Assembly: GCA_965262365.1 (NCBI GenBank)
Contig: OZ253541.1
Location: forward strand, 5,704,001-5,768,000
Direction of reading: 5' to 3'
Length of the DNA: 64,000 bases
Source: UBA6522 sp965262365
GTDB taxonomy: Bacteria; Pseudomonadota; Gammaproteobacteria; Steroidobacterales; Rariloculaceae
The number at the start of each line of letters is the position of its first letter. The first letter of the stretch is position 1. A program made the translations under genes and the position numbers. The notes beneath the pieces are model-generated. The model searched no databases and was not told where the DNA came from. It was given only the letters and a program-made list of their open reading frames with translations. Below are positions 42,019-51,650 of this stretch, piece after piece.

Positions 42019-43559
42019 GCCTGGGTTCTCCGTCGCTCATGCGAATCGTGTTCCGGAGCATTCAAGACGCTCGATCCGACGATCCTGCCGTCCATCAGCT
42101 CCAATAGCCGGTTGAATGGTGCGGGCGTGTCGGTCAGGTGGCTGGCCGACACCAGATGCGTGCCGCGCGCGATGATCTGCTCCAATTCGCGGTTTACCAG
42201 GTTCCGGTTGTCCGAGTCCAGACCCTCCCACGGCTCGTCCAGCAGCAGCACCCTGGGCTCGTGCACCACTGCGCGGGCAATCAGCACGCGGCGGAACTGC
42301 CCGTAGGACAGCGTCCTGATGTTGCGGTCCGCGAGGTCGGCTAGCTTGAACTGCTCCAGCAGTTCGTCCACCAGCGTGCTCTCGGAAGCCGTCATTCGCC
42401 GCGTCTGGCCGATGCTCGAGTCGAAGCCCGAATAGATGCACTGCCGCGCCGTGGACGGGTACCAGTAGCCGGCCTGCAATTCCGGCGACACCCAGGCGAC
42501 CTGCTTGCGCAGTTCCCACACGTTTTCCGGGTTTTCGATACCCGGGAAGCGAAGCGAACCGCCGAGCGCGGGCCGCAACTGTCCGTGCAGCAGGCGCAGG
42601 AACGTGCTCTTGCCGGCGCCGTTGGGTCCGCGAACCAGCCAGTGCTCGCCGCGCGCCAGGCGCCAATAGATGCCCGACAACGCCAGCCGCTCGTCCAGCC
42701 ATACGTCGCCTTGTTCGATTTCGATGATGACGTCCGAATCCGTCGTCGCTGGTGCGTGGCTCGCCACTGCAGCCTGGTTGGCGACGGTCGACTCCGGGCT
42801 GACCAAGGGGGTGGAACCGGACGCGACCGCACGGGACTCGATGACGCGGCCATTTTCCAGGCGCAGCATTCGGTTGATGGAGCCGGGAAGGTCCGATGCA
42901 TCGTGAAACGAGCACATGACCGTCGTATGAGCGCTGATGCCGTCGATGGTCTCCTTGAGCCGCTGGCGCGCCCGCCTGTCCAGGCCCGCCGCGGGTTCGT
43001 CCAGAATCAGAACCTCGGGCTCGAATCCCAGGCCGCGCGCAATGAGAACGCGACGCTGCTCTCCCCGGGACAGCTCCAGGAACGGCCGCTCGGCCAGGTG
43101 CGTCATGCCGAGTTCATCCAGGGTGTGCGCGGCACGTTCAAGCTCGCCGGGTTCAGGGTCGCGTCGCGGGACATCCGTGCGGAAGATCCCTGAAAGCACG
43201 ACTTCCCGGGCGAGAAAATTCCATTTCAATTGCGTATAGCGGTCCTGGAGTTCGTGACCCACCAGGGTGATACGGCCGAGCGCCTGAACGGCGTCGACCT
43301 GCAGTTCTCCGCCAAAATCGTAGCGGCGGGTACCCCGGCCCGCGGTGGGCCACAATTGGCCCGCGACAAGCCTCAGAAAACTTGTCTTGCCACTGCCGTT
43401 GGCGCCGGTCACAGCCCAATGCTCGCCCGGAACGAGCTCCCAGTTGATATGCTGAAGCACGGTACGGCCCAGCAACTTCACGTCCACGTCTTTTAGTTGG
43501 ACGATGGCACGTTGACGAGTCGGTCTCGGAGAATCGACGCCTGGCGACGGGCTGATCAT
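42015..43559 (-). CDS. tandem ABC ATPase, ModF/PhrA-like
   Basis: A 514-residue protein with two ABC ATPase domains and no membrane segment. Domain 1: Walker A GANGSGKTSF, signature LSRGEQRRVLIARGL, Walker B VLILDEPAAGLD. Domain 2: GPNGAGKSTF, LSYGQFRRVLIARAV, VLLLDEPWEGLD. The 'GExWavtGaNGsGKTs' opening and PWEGLD wording match the ModF/photorepair PhrA group, once linked to molybdate but of uncertain function. No permease gene is adjacent. An extended linker (about 255-295) joins the domains. It is cotranscribed with the SDR. Confidence 0.85.
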   Translation of the reverse strand: MISPSPGVDSPRPTRQRAIVQLKDVDVKLLGRTVLQHINWELVPGEHWAVTGANGSGKTSFLRLVAGQLWPTAGRGTRRYDFGGELQVDAVQALGRITLVGHELQDRYTQLKWNFLAREVVLSGIFRTDVPRRDPEPGELERAAHTLDELGMTHLAERPFLELSRGEQRRVLIARGLGFEPEVLILDEPAAGLDRRARQRLKETIDGISAHTTVMCSFHDASDLPGSINRMLRLENGRVIESRAVASGSTPLVSPESTVANQAAVASHAPATTDSDVIIEIEQGDVWLDERLALSGIYWRLARGEHWLVRGPNGAGKSTFLRLLHGQLRPALGGSLRFPGIENPENVWELRKQVAWVSPELQAGYWYPSTARQCIYSGFDSSIGQTRRMTASESTLVDELLEQFKLADLADRNIRTLSYGQFRRVLIARAVVHEPRVLLLDEPWEGLDSDNRNLVNRELEQIIARGTHLVSASHLTDTPAPFNRLLELMDGRIVGSSVLNAPEHDSHERRRTQA

Positions 43560-43678
43560 CGCGCGGATTATACGGGGAAATAACGGAGCATTCGGTGGCT
43601 TCAGGGGCGGCTGGGCTTCACTCCGAGCGTGGTCGGGGATACGCTTTGTGTCTACGGTCCACGCGTGGATAGCCGAAT

Positions 43679-44668
43679 ATGACCGATGTACTGCCGACCG
43701 CGGACGACGTGAAGGAAGCCTCGACTCGGCTGCAATCGTGGATCAAGCCCTCCCCGGTACTGGAATCGGAGGAATTGAACCGCCGCGCCGGATGCCGCGT
43801 CCTGGTAAAGGCCGAGTCCCTGCAGTACGGCGGCAGCTTCAAGATCCGGGGCGCCCTCAACGGTCTTCTGGGTCTCAGCGAATCTCAACGATGCGTCGGG
43901 GTGGTTACGTTCTCCTCCGGAAATCACGCGCAGGGTGTTGCACTGGCCGCCAAATGGCTGGGTGTGCAGGCGACCATCGTCATGCCCCGGGATGCACCGC
44001 GGATCAAGAAGCTTGCCACGGAGCGAGCGGGCGCCCGAGTCGTTCTGTATGACCGGCACACGGAGGACAGGGAGCGCATTGGCGCGGACCTGGCGGATCG
44101 CAGCGGCGCCGTGCTGCTACCGCCCTTCGATCACCCCGACATCATCGCCGGACAAGGCACGGTGGGTCTGGAAATTGCCCGATTCGCCCGCGACATCGAG
44201 GTCGAATTGGACGCACTCTACTGTCCTTGCGGAGGCGGTGGCCTGATTGCCGGGTGCGCATTGGCCATGGAGAGGATCTTTCCCGAGTGCGACATCTATG
44301 CGGTGGAGCCACAGGGATATGCCGAGACCAAGCGCTCACTGGAAACCGGCTGCCGGCAGCGGGTCCACGGCAATCCGCCCACGCTCTGCGATGCGCTAAT
44401 GGCACCCACTCCCGGTGCGGTCACCTTTGCCATCAATCGGGGGCGGCTGGCCGGCGGCCTTGAGGTCACGGACGCTCAGGCGGCACGAAGCGTCGCATTC
44501 GCCGCGAGATACCTCAAGTTGGTCCTGGAACCATCCGGTGCCGTCGCACTCGGCGCGCTGCTGGACGGCGCGGCCGCGAACCGTCAATGCGTGGCTGTAG
44601 TCTTGAGCGGCGCCAACATCGATCCGGAGCGACTGAGCAAAATCATCGCCGAGTACCCGGAGCCGTGA
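43679..44668 (+). CDS. PLP-dependent threonine/serine dehydratase
   Basis: A 329-residue fold-type II PLP enzyme. KAESLQYGGSFKIRGALNGL contains the PLP lysine (SFKIRGA), SSGNHAQGVALAAKWLGVQATIVMP is the substrate loop, and YCPCGGGGLIAG the phosphate-binding glycine loop. It lacks the C-terminal ACT-like domain of biosynthetic IlvA, so it resembles catabolic threonine ammonia-lyases or serine racemases. It starts 19 bases after the nearest upstream stop in a short gap divergent from the ABC gene. Confidence 0.88.
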   Translation: MTDVLPTADDVKEASTRLQSWIKPSPVLESEELNRRAGCRVLVKAESLQYGGSFKIRGALNGLLGLSESQRCVGVVTFSSGNHAQGVALAAKWLGVQATIVMPRDAPRIKKLATERAGARVVLYDRHTEDRERIGADLADRSGAVLLPPFDHPDIIAGQGTVGLEIARFARDIEVELDALYCPCGGGGLIAGCALAMERIFPECDIYAVEPQGYAETKRSLETGCRQRVHGNPPTLCDALMAPTPGAVTFAINRGRLAGGLEVTDAQAARSVAFAARYLKLVLEPSGAVALGALLDGAAANRQCVAVVLSGANIDPERLSKIIAEYPEP

Positions 44669-44872
44669 GACGGACGGGCAGGCAGAGGGAAATCAACGCG
44701 AACGTTGAATTCGGGATAAGATTAGCCTGCAGTCCGGCGGCGGGATTATTGCCGCGGGCTGCCTGGATTGACTTCGCTTTGAGTATGGGCAAATCAGCCT
44801 TTGCAGTAATTTGGTCCGCCATGTGGTCTAACCATTCGACGTCGAAAACCCAGGTCAGTTGAAAGCGGCGCC
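44669..44872. other. gap before the indolepyruvate oxidoreductase
   Basis: A 204-bp gap with a moderately AT-rich centre (44705-44740 and 44780-44860). It probably holds the promoter for the oxidoreductase gene. A hairpin GCCCGCGGCAATAATCCCGCC-type inverted region (CCGGCGGCGGGATTATTGCCGCGGGC, 44736-44760) is visible but lacks a T run. Confidence 0.35.
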
Positions 44873-47800
44873 ATGAGATTGCGACAGATCGACCGACTCG
44901 ACCAGCGATACAGCGCAGGGACGGACACGTTCTATCTCACCGGCCTTCAGGCCCTGGTCAAGCTGTTGCTGCTTCAGAGCGAAAGCGATGCCCGGTCCGG
45001 TCTGAAGACCGCAGGGTTCGTTTCCGGATACCGGGGTTCGCCCCTTGCCGGACTGGATCAGGAGCTCTGGCGCGCGAAGCCGTTCCTGGAACAGGCCCGG
45101 ATTCAATTCCAGCCGGGGCTTAACGAAGACCTGGCAGCCACCTCCATCTGGGGTACGCAGCAGGTCAAACTCTTTCCCGGCAGCCGGTACGACGGGGTAT
45201 TCGGGCTCTGGTACGGCAAGGGCCCGGGCGTGGACCGCAGCGGCGATGTGTTCAAGCACGCCAACAACGCTGGAACTTCCAGGCACGGAGGCGTTCTCGT
45301 GGTGGCCGGTGATGACCACATCTGTAAATCATCCACGCTTCCGCACCAGAGCGAATACAGCTTCATGGATGCGAGGATCCCGGTGCTCAACCCGAGCGAT
45401 CTCGGGGACGTTCTGGAGTTGGGACTCAAGGGATATGCGCTTTCCCGGTACAGCGGCTGCTGGATCGCGCTCAAGCTGACCGAGGAGCATGCCGATGGTT
45501 CGCAAACGGTCCGAATTCCGGATATTCCCCGGATCGTACAGCCCGAGTTCGAACTACCGGGCGGGGGCGTGCATATACGCTGGCCGGATGCGCCCATGGA
45601 TCAGGAAATCCGCCTGCAGAATCACAAGATTCCCGCCGCGCTGGCATTCACTCGGGCCAACGGGCTGAATCGGCTGGTCTTCGATAGTCCGAATCCTCGG
45701 CTGGGCATCGTCTCCGCCGGCAAGGCCTACCTGGACGTTCGCCAGGCCCTCGACGAGTTGGGAATCGACCGGCGGCGAGCATCCGAATTGGGCATCAAGG
45801 TGTTCAAGGTGGGCATGAGTTGGCCTCTGGAACGCGAGCAGATAGGCGAATTTGCCGCGGGGCTTGCAGAGGTGCTCATCGTTGAGGAAAAACGGGGTGT
45901 CATCGAGAGCCAGCTCAAGGAGCAGTTGTACAATCGGAGCGGTTTCGACCGGCCCAGAATTCTGGGCAAGTTCGATGAGCACGGTAAACCGTTCCTGTCC
46001 GCAGTCGACGAATTTACGCCGGCTTCGGTCGCCGCGGTCATCGCCCGCCGACTGTTGCGACTCGGGCCGGATGAAGAGATTGCCGGGCGCTTGCCTCGGC
46101 TCGAGCGCGAGGCCCGGGCACTACAGGCTGAGGCCGCCGCACCCTTGAGGCCGCCGCATTTCTGCTCAGGATGTCCCCATAACACCTCCACCCGCGTTCC
46201 CGAGGGCAGCGTTGCCGTTGCCGGTATCGGCTGCCACTACATGGCGACGTGGATGGACGGCCGGGAAACGAAGACGTTTACGCAGATGGGCGGCGAGGGT
46301 GCGACCTGGATCGGGCAGGCTCCGTTTACGGAGACGTCTCACGTATTTCAGAATCTTGGCGACGGCACCTACGCGCACTCCGGCCTGCTCGCCGTTCGCG
46401 CCGCGATCGCCGCCGGGGTCAACATGACCTACAAGATTCTCTACAACGACGCCGTGGCGATGACCGGCGGTCAGCCTGTGGAGGGGGCCATGACGGTTGA
46501 CCGTATTGCCCATCAGTTGGCTGCCGAAGGCGTCAAGCGGATTGTCGTGGTCACCGATGAGACGCGCGGCTATCCGCGGCGTCGATTGCCCGCCGGCGTG
46601 CCAGTGCACCATCGCCGGGAACTGGACCGGGTCCAGCGGGATCTGCGGGAGCATCGCGGCGTTTCCGCCCTGATTTACGACCAGACGTGCGCCGCCGAGT
46701 TGCGGCGCAGGCGCCGGCGTGGCGAAGTGGCGGATCCCGACCGGTGGGTCGCCATCAACCCGTTGGTCTGCGAAGGATGCGGGGACTGCAACGCCGTCTC
46801 CAACTGTCTGTCCGTGATTCCGCTTGAGACGGAGTTCGGCCGCAAGCGCACCATCAACCAGTCTGCGTGCAACAAGGACTTCAGTTGCGTTGATGGTTTC
46901 TGCCCCAGCTTCGTGACCCTTGAGGGTGTGAGGCCAAAAAAACCGTCGCCGGAGCTTGATTCGATGCCCGAATTGCCGGTGCCGGTTCGTGCCGAGAAGT
47001 CGCCATACAACGTGCTCATGACTGGCGTAGGCGGCACAGGGGTCGGCACCGCTGCAGCCATCCTGGGGATGGCTGCCCATCTGGAGGGCCGTCGGGTGAT
47101 GGCGCTGGACCAGACGGGTCTTGCCCAGAAGTTCGGCTCTGTCGTCTCCCACGTGCGCATCGGTACGTCCGCGGACAACCTGCGCTGCGCCCAGATTCCC
47201 GCCGGCAAGGTCGATCTGCTGTTGGGCGCGGACCTGATCGTCGCGAGCGGCCAGGATGTCCTGGCTCGTCTGAACGCCGATCGAACCCGCGTCGTTGTCA
47301 ATACGCACGAGGAAATGCCGGCCGCGTTCATCCACAACCCCGATTTTGAATTCGTGGAATCCACGATGCTGGCATCGTTGGCAAAAGCGACGCGTTCGTC
47401 GGACCCCGTCGTGGTCGATGCGACGGGGTTGGCGACCGCACTGCTTGGCGACTCGATCGCGGCCAACCTGTTTCTGCTCGGAGTCGCATTTCAGCGGGGC
47501 CTGTTGCCCGTATCGGAGGCCGCGATCATTCGCGCCATCGAACTGAGTGGCGTTGCGGTGGATCAAAACGTTCGCGCCTTCGCCTGGGGCCGTCACGCGG
47601 CTGTGGATCCGGATGCCGTGCGGCGCCGTGCCGGGCCGGCCGGGGGGCCGGAGCCGTTGTCTTCGAATCTCGACGACATCATCGAGCGTCGCGTGACGTT
47701 CCTTACCGAGTACCAGAATGCCGCTCTTGCCGAGCGATATCGGGAGTGGGTGGAGCGGGTCAGGGGCGCGGAGCGCGGCATCCGTGGGGAAAGCACCGGG

Positions 47801-48340
47801 CTGACGGAGAGTGTTGCGCGCAACTACTTCAAACTGCTGGCCTACAAGGATGAATACGAAGTCGCGCGGCTGTTCGCGCAGACCGGGTTTCTCTCCGAAA
47901 CCAGGGGGAAATTCGAAGGCTCGGCCAGGCTCACCTTCCATCTTTCGCCCCCGTTGATTGCGCGGGTGGATCCCGCCACCGGCCGCCCCCGCAAGTACGC
48001 CCTTGGCGCCTGGGTGTTGCCTCTGTTCCGGGTGCTTGCCCGACTCAAGTGGCTGCGGGGCACGCCGCTGGATGTGTTCGGATATTCCAGCGAAAGGCGT
48101 GCCGAGCGGCGGTTGATCGTCGAATACGAGGCGCTGTTGTCGCGGATCGTCGCGGAACTGGACGAGTCGCGGCTGGACCTCGCCGTGGAACTGGCTGGAC
48201 TGCCGGAGAGGATCCGCGGTTATGGTCCCGTCAAGGCGGAATCCATCGAGAGAGCCAGGGCCCTCAAAACCGGGCTTCTGAGGGCCTGGACGACTCACAC
48301 GCCGGTGCCCGGAGACCGCCCCCGTTCCGAGGCTGCCTGA
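44873..48340 (+). CDS. indolepyruvate ferredoxin oxidoreductase family protein (fused subunits)
   Basis: A 1155-residue fused 2-oxoacid:ferredoxin oxidoreductase. In order: pyrimidine-binding domain (about 1-350, GFVSGYRGSPLAGLDQELW), ThDP domain (about 400-600, PHFCSGCPHNTSTRVPEGSVAVAGIGCHYMATWMDG and GGEGATWIGQAPF), Fe-S segment (CEGCGDCNAVSNC..C...SC..GFCPSF, near 630-680) and the gamma domain (about 710-900, MTGVGGTGVGTAAAILGMAAHLEG). The layout is that of the long single-chain aerobic proteobacterial type. It oxidises branched-chain or aryl 2-oxoacids to acyl-CoA and passes electrons to ferredoxin or a flavoprotein. It likely serves amino acid catabolism, in keeping with the neighbouring dehydratase. 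Confidence 0.93.
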   Translation: MRLRQIDRLDQRYSAGTDTFYLTGLQALVKLLLLQSESDARSGLKTAGFVSGYRGSPLAGLDQELWRAKPFLEQARIQFQPGLNEDLAATSIWGTQQVKLFPGSRYDGVFGLWYGKGPGVDRSGDVFKHANNAGTSRHGGVLVVAGDDHICKSSTLPHQSEYSFMDARIPVLNPSDLGDVLELGLKGYALSRYSGCWIALKLTEEHADGSQTVRIPDIPRIVQPEFELPGGGVHIRWPDAPMDQEIRLQNHKIPAALAFTRANGLNRLVFDSPNPRLGIVSAGKAYLDVRQALDELGIDRRRASELGIKVFKVGMSWPLEREQIGEFAAGLAEVLIVEEKRGVIESQLKEQLYNRSGFDRPRILGKFDEHGKPFLSAVDEFTPASVAAVIARRLLRLGPDEEIAGRLPRLEREARALQAEAAAPLRPPHFCSGCPHNTSTRVPEGSVAVAGIGCHYMATWMDGRETKTFTQMGGEGATWIGQAPFTETSHVFQNLGDGTYAHSGLLAVRAAIAAGVNMTYKILYNDAVAMTGGQPVEGAMTVDRIAHQLAAEGVKRIVVVTDETRGYPRRRLPAGVPVHHRRELDRVQRDLREHRGVSALIYDQTCAAELRRRRRRGEVADPDRWVAINPLVCEGCGDCNAVSNCLSVIPLETEFGRKRTINQSACNKDFSCVDGFCPSFVTLEGVRPKKPSPELDSMPELPVPVRAEKSPYNVLMTGVGGTGVGTAAAILGMAAHLEGRRVMALDQTGLAQKFGSVVSHVRIGTSADNLRCAQIPAGKVDLLLGADLIVASGQDVLARLNADRTRVVVNTHEEMPAAFIHNPDFEFVESTMLASLAKATRSSDPVVVDATGLATALLGDSIAANLFLLGVAFQRGLLPVSEAAIIRAIELSGVAVDQNVRAFAWGRHAAVDPDAVRRRAGPAGGPEPLSSNLDDIIERRVTFLTEYQNAALAERYREWVERVRGAERGIRGESTGLTESVARNYFKLLAYKDEYEVARLFAQTGFLSETRGKFEGSARLTFHLSPPLIARVDPATGRPRKYALGAWVLPLFRVLARLKWLRGTPLDVFGYSSERRAERRLIVEYEALLSRIVAELDESRLDLAVELAGLPERIRGYGPVKAESIERARALKTGLLRAWTTHTPVPGDRPRSEAA

Positions 48341-48406
48341 CGAACTGCCCGGGTCGTACGATCGCGACCCGAAACAGAACAAGAATCAGGGAGGAGGAAA
48401 CAGGGG

Positions 48407-49699
48407 ATGCTGAACAGCTTCTTCAAGCTTGAACAGCACGGTACGACGGTACGTCGCGAAATTGCCGCGGGCGTCACCACCTTTCTGACGATGGCCTACG
48501 TGGTGTTCGTCAACCCGGCGATTCTGTCGGAGGCCGGGATGGATCCGGGCGGCGTTTTCGTTGCCACGTGCCTGGCGGCGGCCGTCGGAACGTCGATCAT
48601 GGGCCTGTGGGCGAATTACCCGATCGCCATGGCGCCAGGCATGGGGCTCAACGCGTTCTTCACGCACGGGGTCGTGCTGGGCATGGGGTATCCGTGGGAG
48701 GTCGCGTTGGGCGCGGTTTTCCTGTCCGGCGTTCTGTTCGTGATCATTTCCGTGTTTCGGGTGCGCGAGTGGATCATCAATGCCATTCCGCACTCGCTGA
48801 AGATGGGGACAGTGGCCGGTATAGGGCTTTTTCTCGGCATCATCGCCATGGAGAATGCGGGCCTGGTGGTGGATAACCCGGCCACGCTCGTCGGTATCGG
48901 CGATGTCGGGCAGTGGAGCGTCGTACTGGCTGCGCTGGGCTTCGCGGGAATCGTCGCGCTCGATCGGCTGAGGGTGCCCGGCGCCATCATCATCGGGATT
49001 CTTGGTGTGACGGTCGCCGGCGTCGGCCTCGGTGTCAGCGACTTCAATGGCATCGTGGACGTCCCGCCCGATCCGAGCACGGTGATGTTCAGGCTGGATA
49101 TCCGCGCCGCACTCGATCTGGCACTGGTCGGAGTCATCTTCGCGTTCCTGTTTACCGACCTGTTCGATACCTCCGGGACATTGATCGCGGTGGCTCATCG
49201 TGCCGGGCTGCTCGACGAACAGGGCCGACTGCCGCGGCTTCGGCGGGCGCTGGTTGCCGATTCGCTGGCGACCGTCTTCGGCGCGGCCGCGGGGACCTCG
49301 TCGGTCACCTGCTACATCGAGAGTGCGTCCGGCGTGCGCGCCGGCGGTCGCACGGGCTTGACCGCCGTGGTCGTCGCGTTGCTCTTCGTGGCGGCGTTGC
49401 TGCTGTCACCGCTTGCCGCGACGGTTCCCACCTACGCCACCGCGCCGGCGCTGTTGTTCGTGGCTTGCCTGATGATGCGAAGCTTTGTCGAGATCGATTG
49501 GAACGACGTCACGGAATATGTGCCGGCGACGGCGCTGGCCATGACGATGCCATTCACGTTCTCCATTGCCAACGGGCTTGCGATCGGGTTTGTCAGCTAC
49601 GCGGCCGTCAAGCTGTTGAGCGGCCGACACGCGTCCGTCAAGCCGGCGGTCGGCGTGCTGGCGGTGTTGTTCATCTGCAAGTTCGTCTGGCTCGGGTAG
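48407..49699 (+). CDS. NCS2-family purine permease (AzgA-like)
   Basis: A 430-residue inner-membrane transporter with about a dozen helices. REIAAGVTTFLTMAYVVFVNPAILSEAGMD opens the protein, as in AzgA/YicO-type adenine/guanine/hypoxanthine permeases; NYPIAMAPGMGLNAFF and VIFAFLFTDLFDTSGTLI are the substrate- and proton-site helices, and GTSSVTCYIESASGVRAGGRTGLTAVV is the second half of the fold. GGAGGA precedes ATG 48407. It imports purines with protons. Confidence 0.92.
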   Translation: MLNSFFKLEQHGTTVRREIAAGVTTFLTMAYVVFVNPAILSEAGMDPGGVFVATCLAAAVGTSIMGLWANYPIAMAPGMGLNAFFTHGVVLGMGYPWEVALGAVFLSGVLFVIISVFRVREWIINAIPHSLKMGTVAGIGLFLGIIAMENAGLVVDNPATLVGIGDVGQWSVVLAALGFAGIVALDRLRVPGAIIIGILGVTVAGVGLGVSDFNGIVDVPPDPSTVMFRLDIRAALDLALVGVIFAFLFTDLFDTSGTLIAVAHRAGLLDEQGRLPRLRRALVADSLATVFGAAAGTSSVTCYIESASGVRAGGRTGLTAVVVALLFVAALLLSPLAATVPTYATAPALLFVACLMMRSFVEIDWNDVTEYVPATALAMTMPFTFSIANGLAIGFVSYAAVKLLSGRHASVKPAVGVLAVLFICKFVWLG

Positions 49700-49701
49700 C
49701 G

Positions 49702-50046
49702 CTAGCGTAAAGCCCTGGCCTCCGCAGCCGTCGCGCACCGAATGCAGCGATCGGCGAACGGGTAGGCCTGTAACCGCGCCACCGGAATGTCCTCGCTGCA
49801 GTCAACACAGATTCCGTAGGTCTCGGCGTCTATCTGGGCCAGGGCGCTGGCGACCTTGCTCAACTCGCGCCGCGTTTCGTTGCCGAGAGCATCGACCACC
49901 TCGGCGTTTTCGAGTTCCTGAGCCTGTTCTTCGGAGTCCGCGCTGTGCCCGGCAGTGATGTTCTGCTTGATGCGCTCCAGCCGGCTTGCCAATTCCTCGC
50001 GCTTGGCAATCAGCACCCGTCGTGTTTCCGCGTAGTCCAGGTTCAA
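49702..50046 (-). CDS. TraR/DksA-type zinc-finger protein
   Basis: A 114-residue protein. An N-terminal helical hairpin (MNLDYAETRRVLIAKREELASRLERI... then ELSKVASALAQIDAETYG) leads to the C4 zinc finger CVDCSEDIPVARLQAYPFADRCIRC. This is the short DksA/TraR form that inserts into the RNA polymerase secondary channel. The coiled-coil tip carries Asn/Asp residues (ADSEEQAQELENAEVVDALGNE) rather than the DxxDxA of DksA, so it may be a variant without ppGpp synergy. It converges on the permease gene with a few bases between them. Confidence 0.88.
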   Translation of the reverse strand: MNLDYAETRRVLIAKREELASRLERIKQNITAGHSADSEEQAQELENAEVVDALGNETRRELSKVASALAQIDAETYGICVDCSEDIPVARLQAYPFADRCIRCATAAEARALR

Positions 50047-50202
50047 GTCGTACTCCTGTGACCCGGTTGGCGTTTCCCGTCGGCATTGACGATTGATCGA
50101 ACCATCCGCTACCCAGCCGGGTTGCGTGTCGCCGTAGCGCCAAATTGTATTGTCCCCTACCGAGTACTATAGTCCCGTGACTGCGCGTAAGGCTATCCAG
50201 CG

Positions 50203-51030
50203 GTGAAGAAAATGACCCACACCCACTCCCTACGGCAGGCTCTGTTCCCGCCCTGCCTTGCAGTTCTGATTGTCCTCTCGGCATCGCTTCCCGCGCATTC
50301 GCAGAGCCCCGGCGCCGAGGAAATCGGGCTGCAGATCGCCACCGAAGCGCGTGAACGGGGCACGGGGTTCGGCAATTTCACGGCTCGTCAAACCATGGTT
50401 CTTCGCAACAGGCAGGGACAGCAGAGCCAGCGTCAACTGCGCGTCAAGGTGCTGGAGGTTGAAGGCGACGGCAACCGAAGCCTGTTCGTTTTCGATGAAC
50501 CGCGCGATGTTGCCGGGACGGCAATGCTCGTCCACGGTCACATGGAGGCGGCCGACGATCAGTGGCTCTATCTTCCCGCACTGACGCGGGTCAAGCGCAT
50601 CAGTTCGTCGAACCAGTCGGGGTCCTTCATGGGCAGCGAGTTTGCCTACGAGGACATGAGCGTTCCGGAAGTGGAGAAATTTACCTACCGGTATCTTCGG
50701 GACGAGCCCTGCGGTGAATTGACCTGCACGGTTACCGAACGCTTTCCGACCGACGAGCGCTCGGGCTACCTCCGCCAGGTGGTGTGGCGTGACAAGGACG
50801 AGCTTCGCGTATGGAAAGTGGATTACCATGACCGCAAGGATGCGCATCTGAAGACGCTCACTTTGGACAACTACGAGCTGTACGTGGATCGATACTGGCA
50901 GGCGAGCGAGTTGACCATGATCAATCACCTCACCGGAAAGAGCACGGTATTGACCTGGTCGGACTACCAGTTTCAAACCGAGATCGACGATGCGGAATTC
51001 ACCCAGACGGGGCTGAGACGAGTGCGGTGA
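50203..51030 (+). CDS. outer-membrane lipoprotein-sorting protein (LolA-like, PF17131 type)
   Basis: A 275-residue periplasmic protein with signal peptide (ALFPPCLAVLIVLSASLPAHSQ). TARQTMVLRNRQGQQSQRQLRVKVLEVEGDGNRSLFVFDEPRDVAGTAMLVHGHMEAADDQWLYLPALTRVKRISSSNQSGSFMGSEFAYEDM is the signature block of the LolA-like family that partners MMPL/RND exporters: strand-rich half-barrel, then the 'LPalkrvkRIs...ksgsFmGSdfsyeDm' motif. In this operon the partner MMPL gene (53816) is broken, so the protein may be orphaned. GTG 50203 (MKKMTHTHS) or ATG 50212 could start it. Confidence 0.88.
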   Translation: MKKMTHTHSLRQALFPPCLAVLIVLSASLPAHSQSPGAEEIGLQIATEARERGTGFGNFTARQTMVLRNRQGQQSQRQLRVKVLEVEGDGNRSLFVFDEPRDVAGTAMLVHGHMEAADDQWLYLPALTRVKRISSSNQSGSFMGSEFAYEDMSVPEVEKFTYRYLRDEPCGELTCTVTERFPTDERSGYLRQVVWRDKDELRVWKVDYHDRKDAHLKTLTLDNYELYVDRYWQASELTMINHLTGKSTVLTWSDYQFQTEIDDAEFTQTGLRRVR

Positions 51031-51429
51031 TCCTGGCGCGCGCGGCCCGCCGGGCCACGCTTGGAGGGGCAGAGACAATGATTCAGGTCCCCACAGCCTA
51101 CGCCGAGCCTTATGCGAAGGCGCGAAGCCACGATGAGGCGCTTGCCGACATCTACATCAAGCACACCACCCTGGGCGACCCTGAGCTCGATCCGGTGATG
51201 GAGGAACTCGCCGCGTTACCTCCCGGGGACCTCCACCGGTTCATCAGGGCCGGCGTCGAAGAGCAGGACGAGGTGTTGCGCAAGGCGCCGCAGCCGCTGC
51301 GCGAATTCTTCAACAACCTTGAGGAGCCCGAGTGGCTCGACTACGAAGCATTTCGTCCGGGGATTCGCGCGTTCCACGCCAACGTGGACCTCATGCTCGT
51401 CGCGTTCGTCACCGGCGTGCTGGTGGAAG

Positions 51430-51434
51430 GCTTC
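51430..51434. repeat. left copy of 5-bp target-site duplication
   Basis: GCTTC at 51430-51434 is repeated at 53003-53007. The two copies bracket the insertion sequence exactly where the interrupted gene would read GGCTTCTCGACG. Confidence 0.9.
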
Positions 51435-51650
51435 AGCGTTTTCCAATACCGAAATGAGCCTGAAGCGATAGGTTGACTGGGCTGTAGGCGGAGTTGGGAT
51501 TGTTATTGAATGGACCGTCATCCTGAGGCACAGGCGGTGGGCAACGCTTTGGCGTTGTCCACGGGCTGTCCCCACGGCCCGCAGGGCGCGGGCCGGTCCG
51601 AAGGACTCGTCCACAACTGCACGGGACGGGGCTTGGGCGTCGGGCGAGGC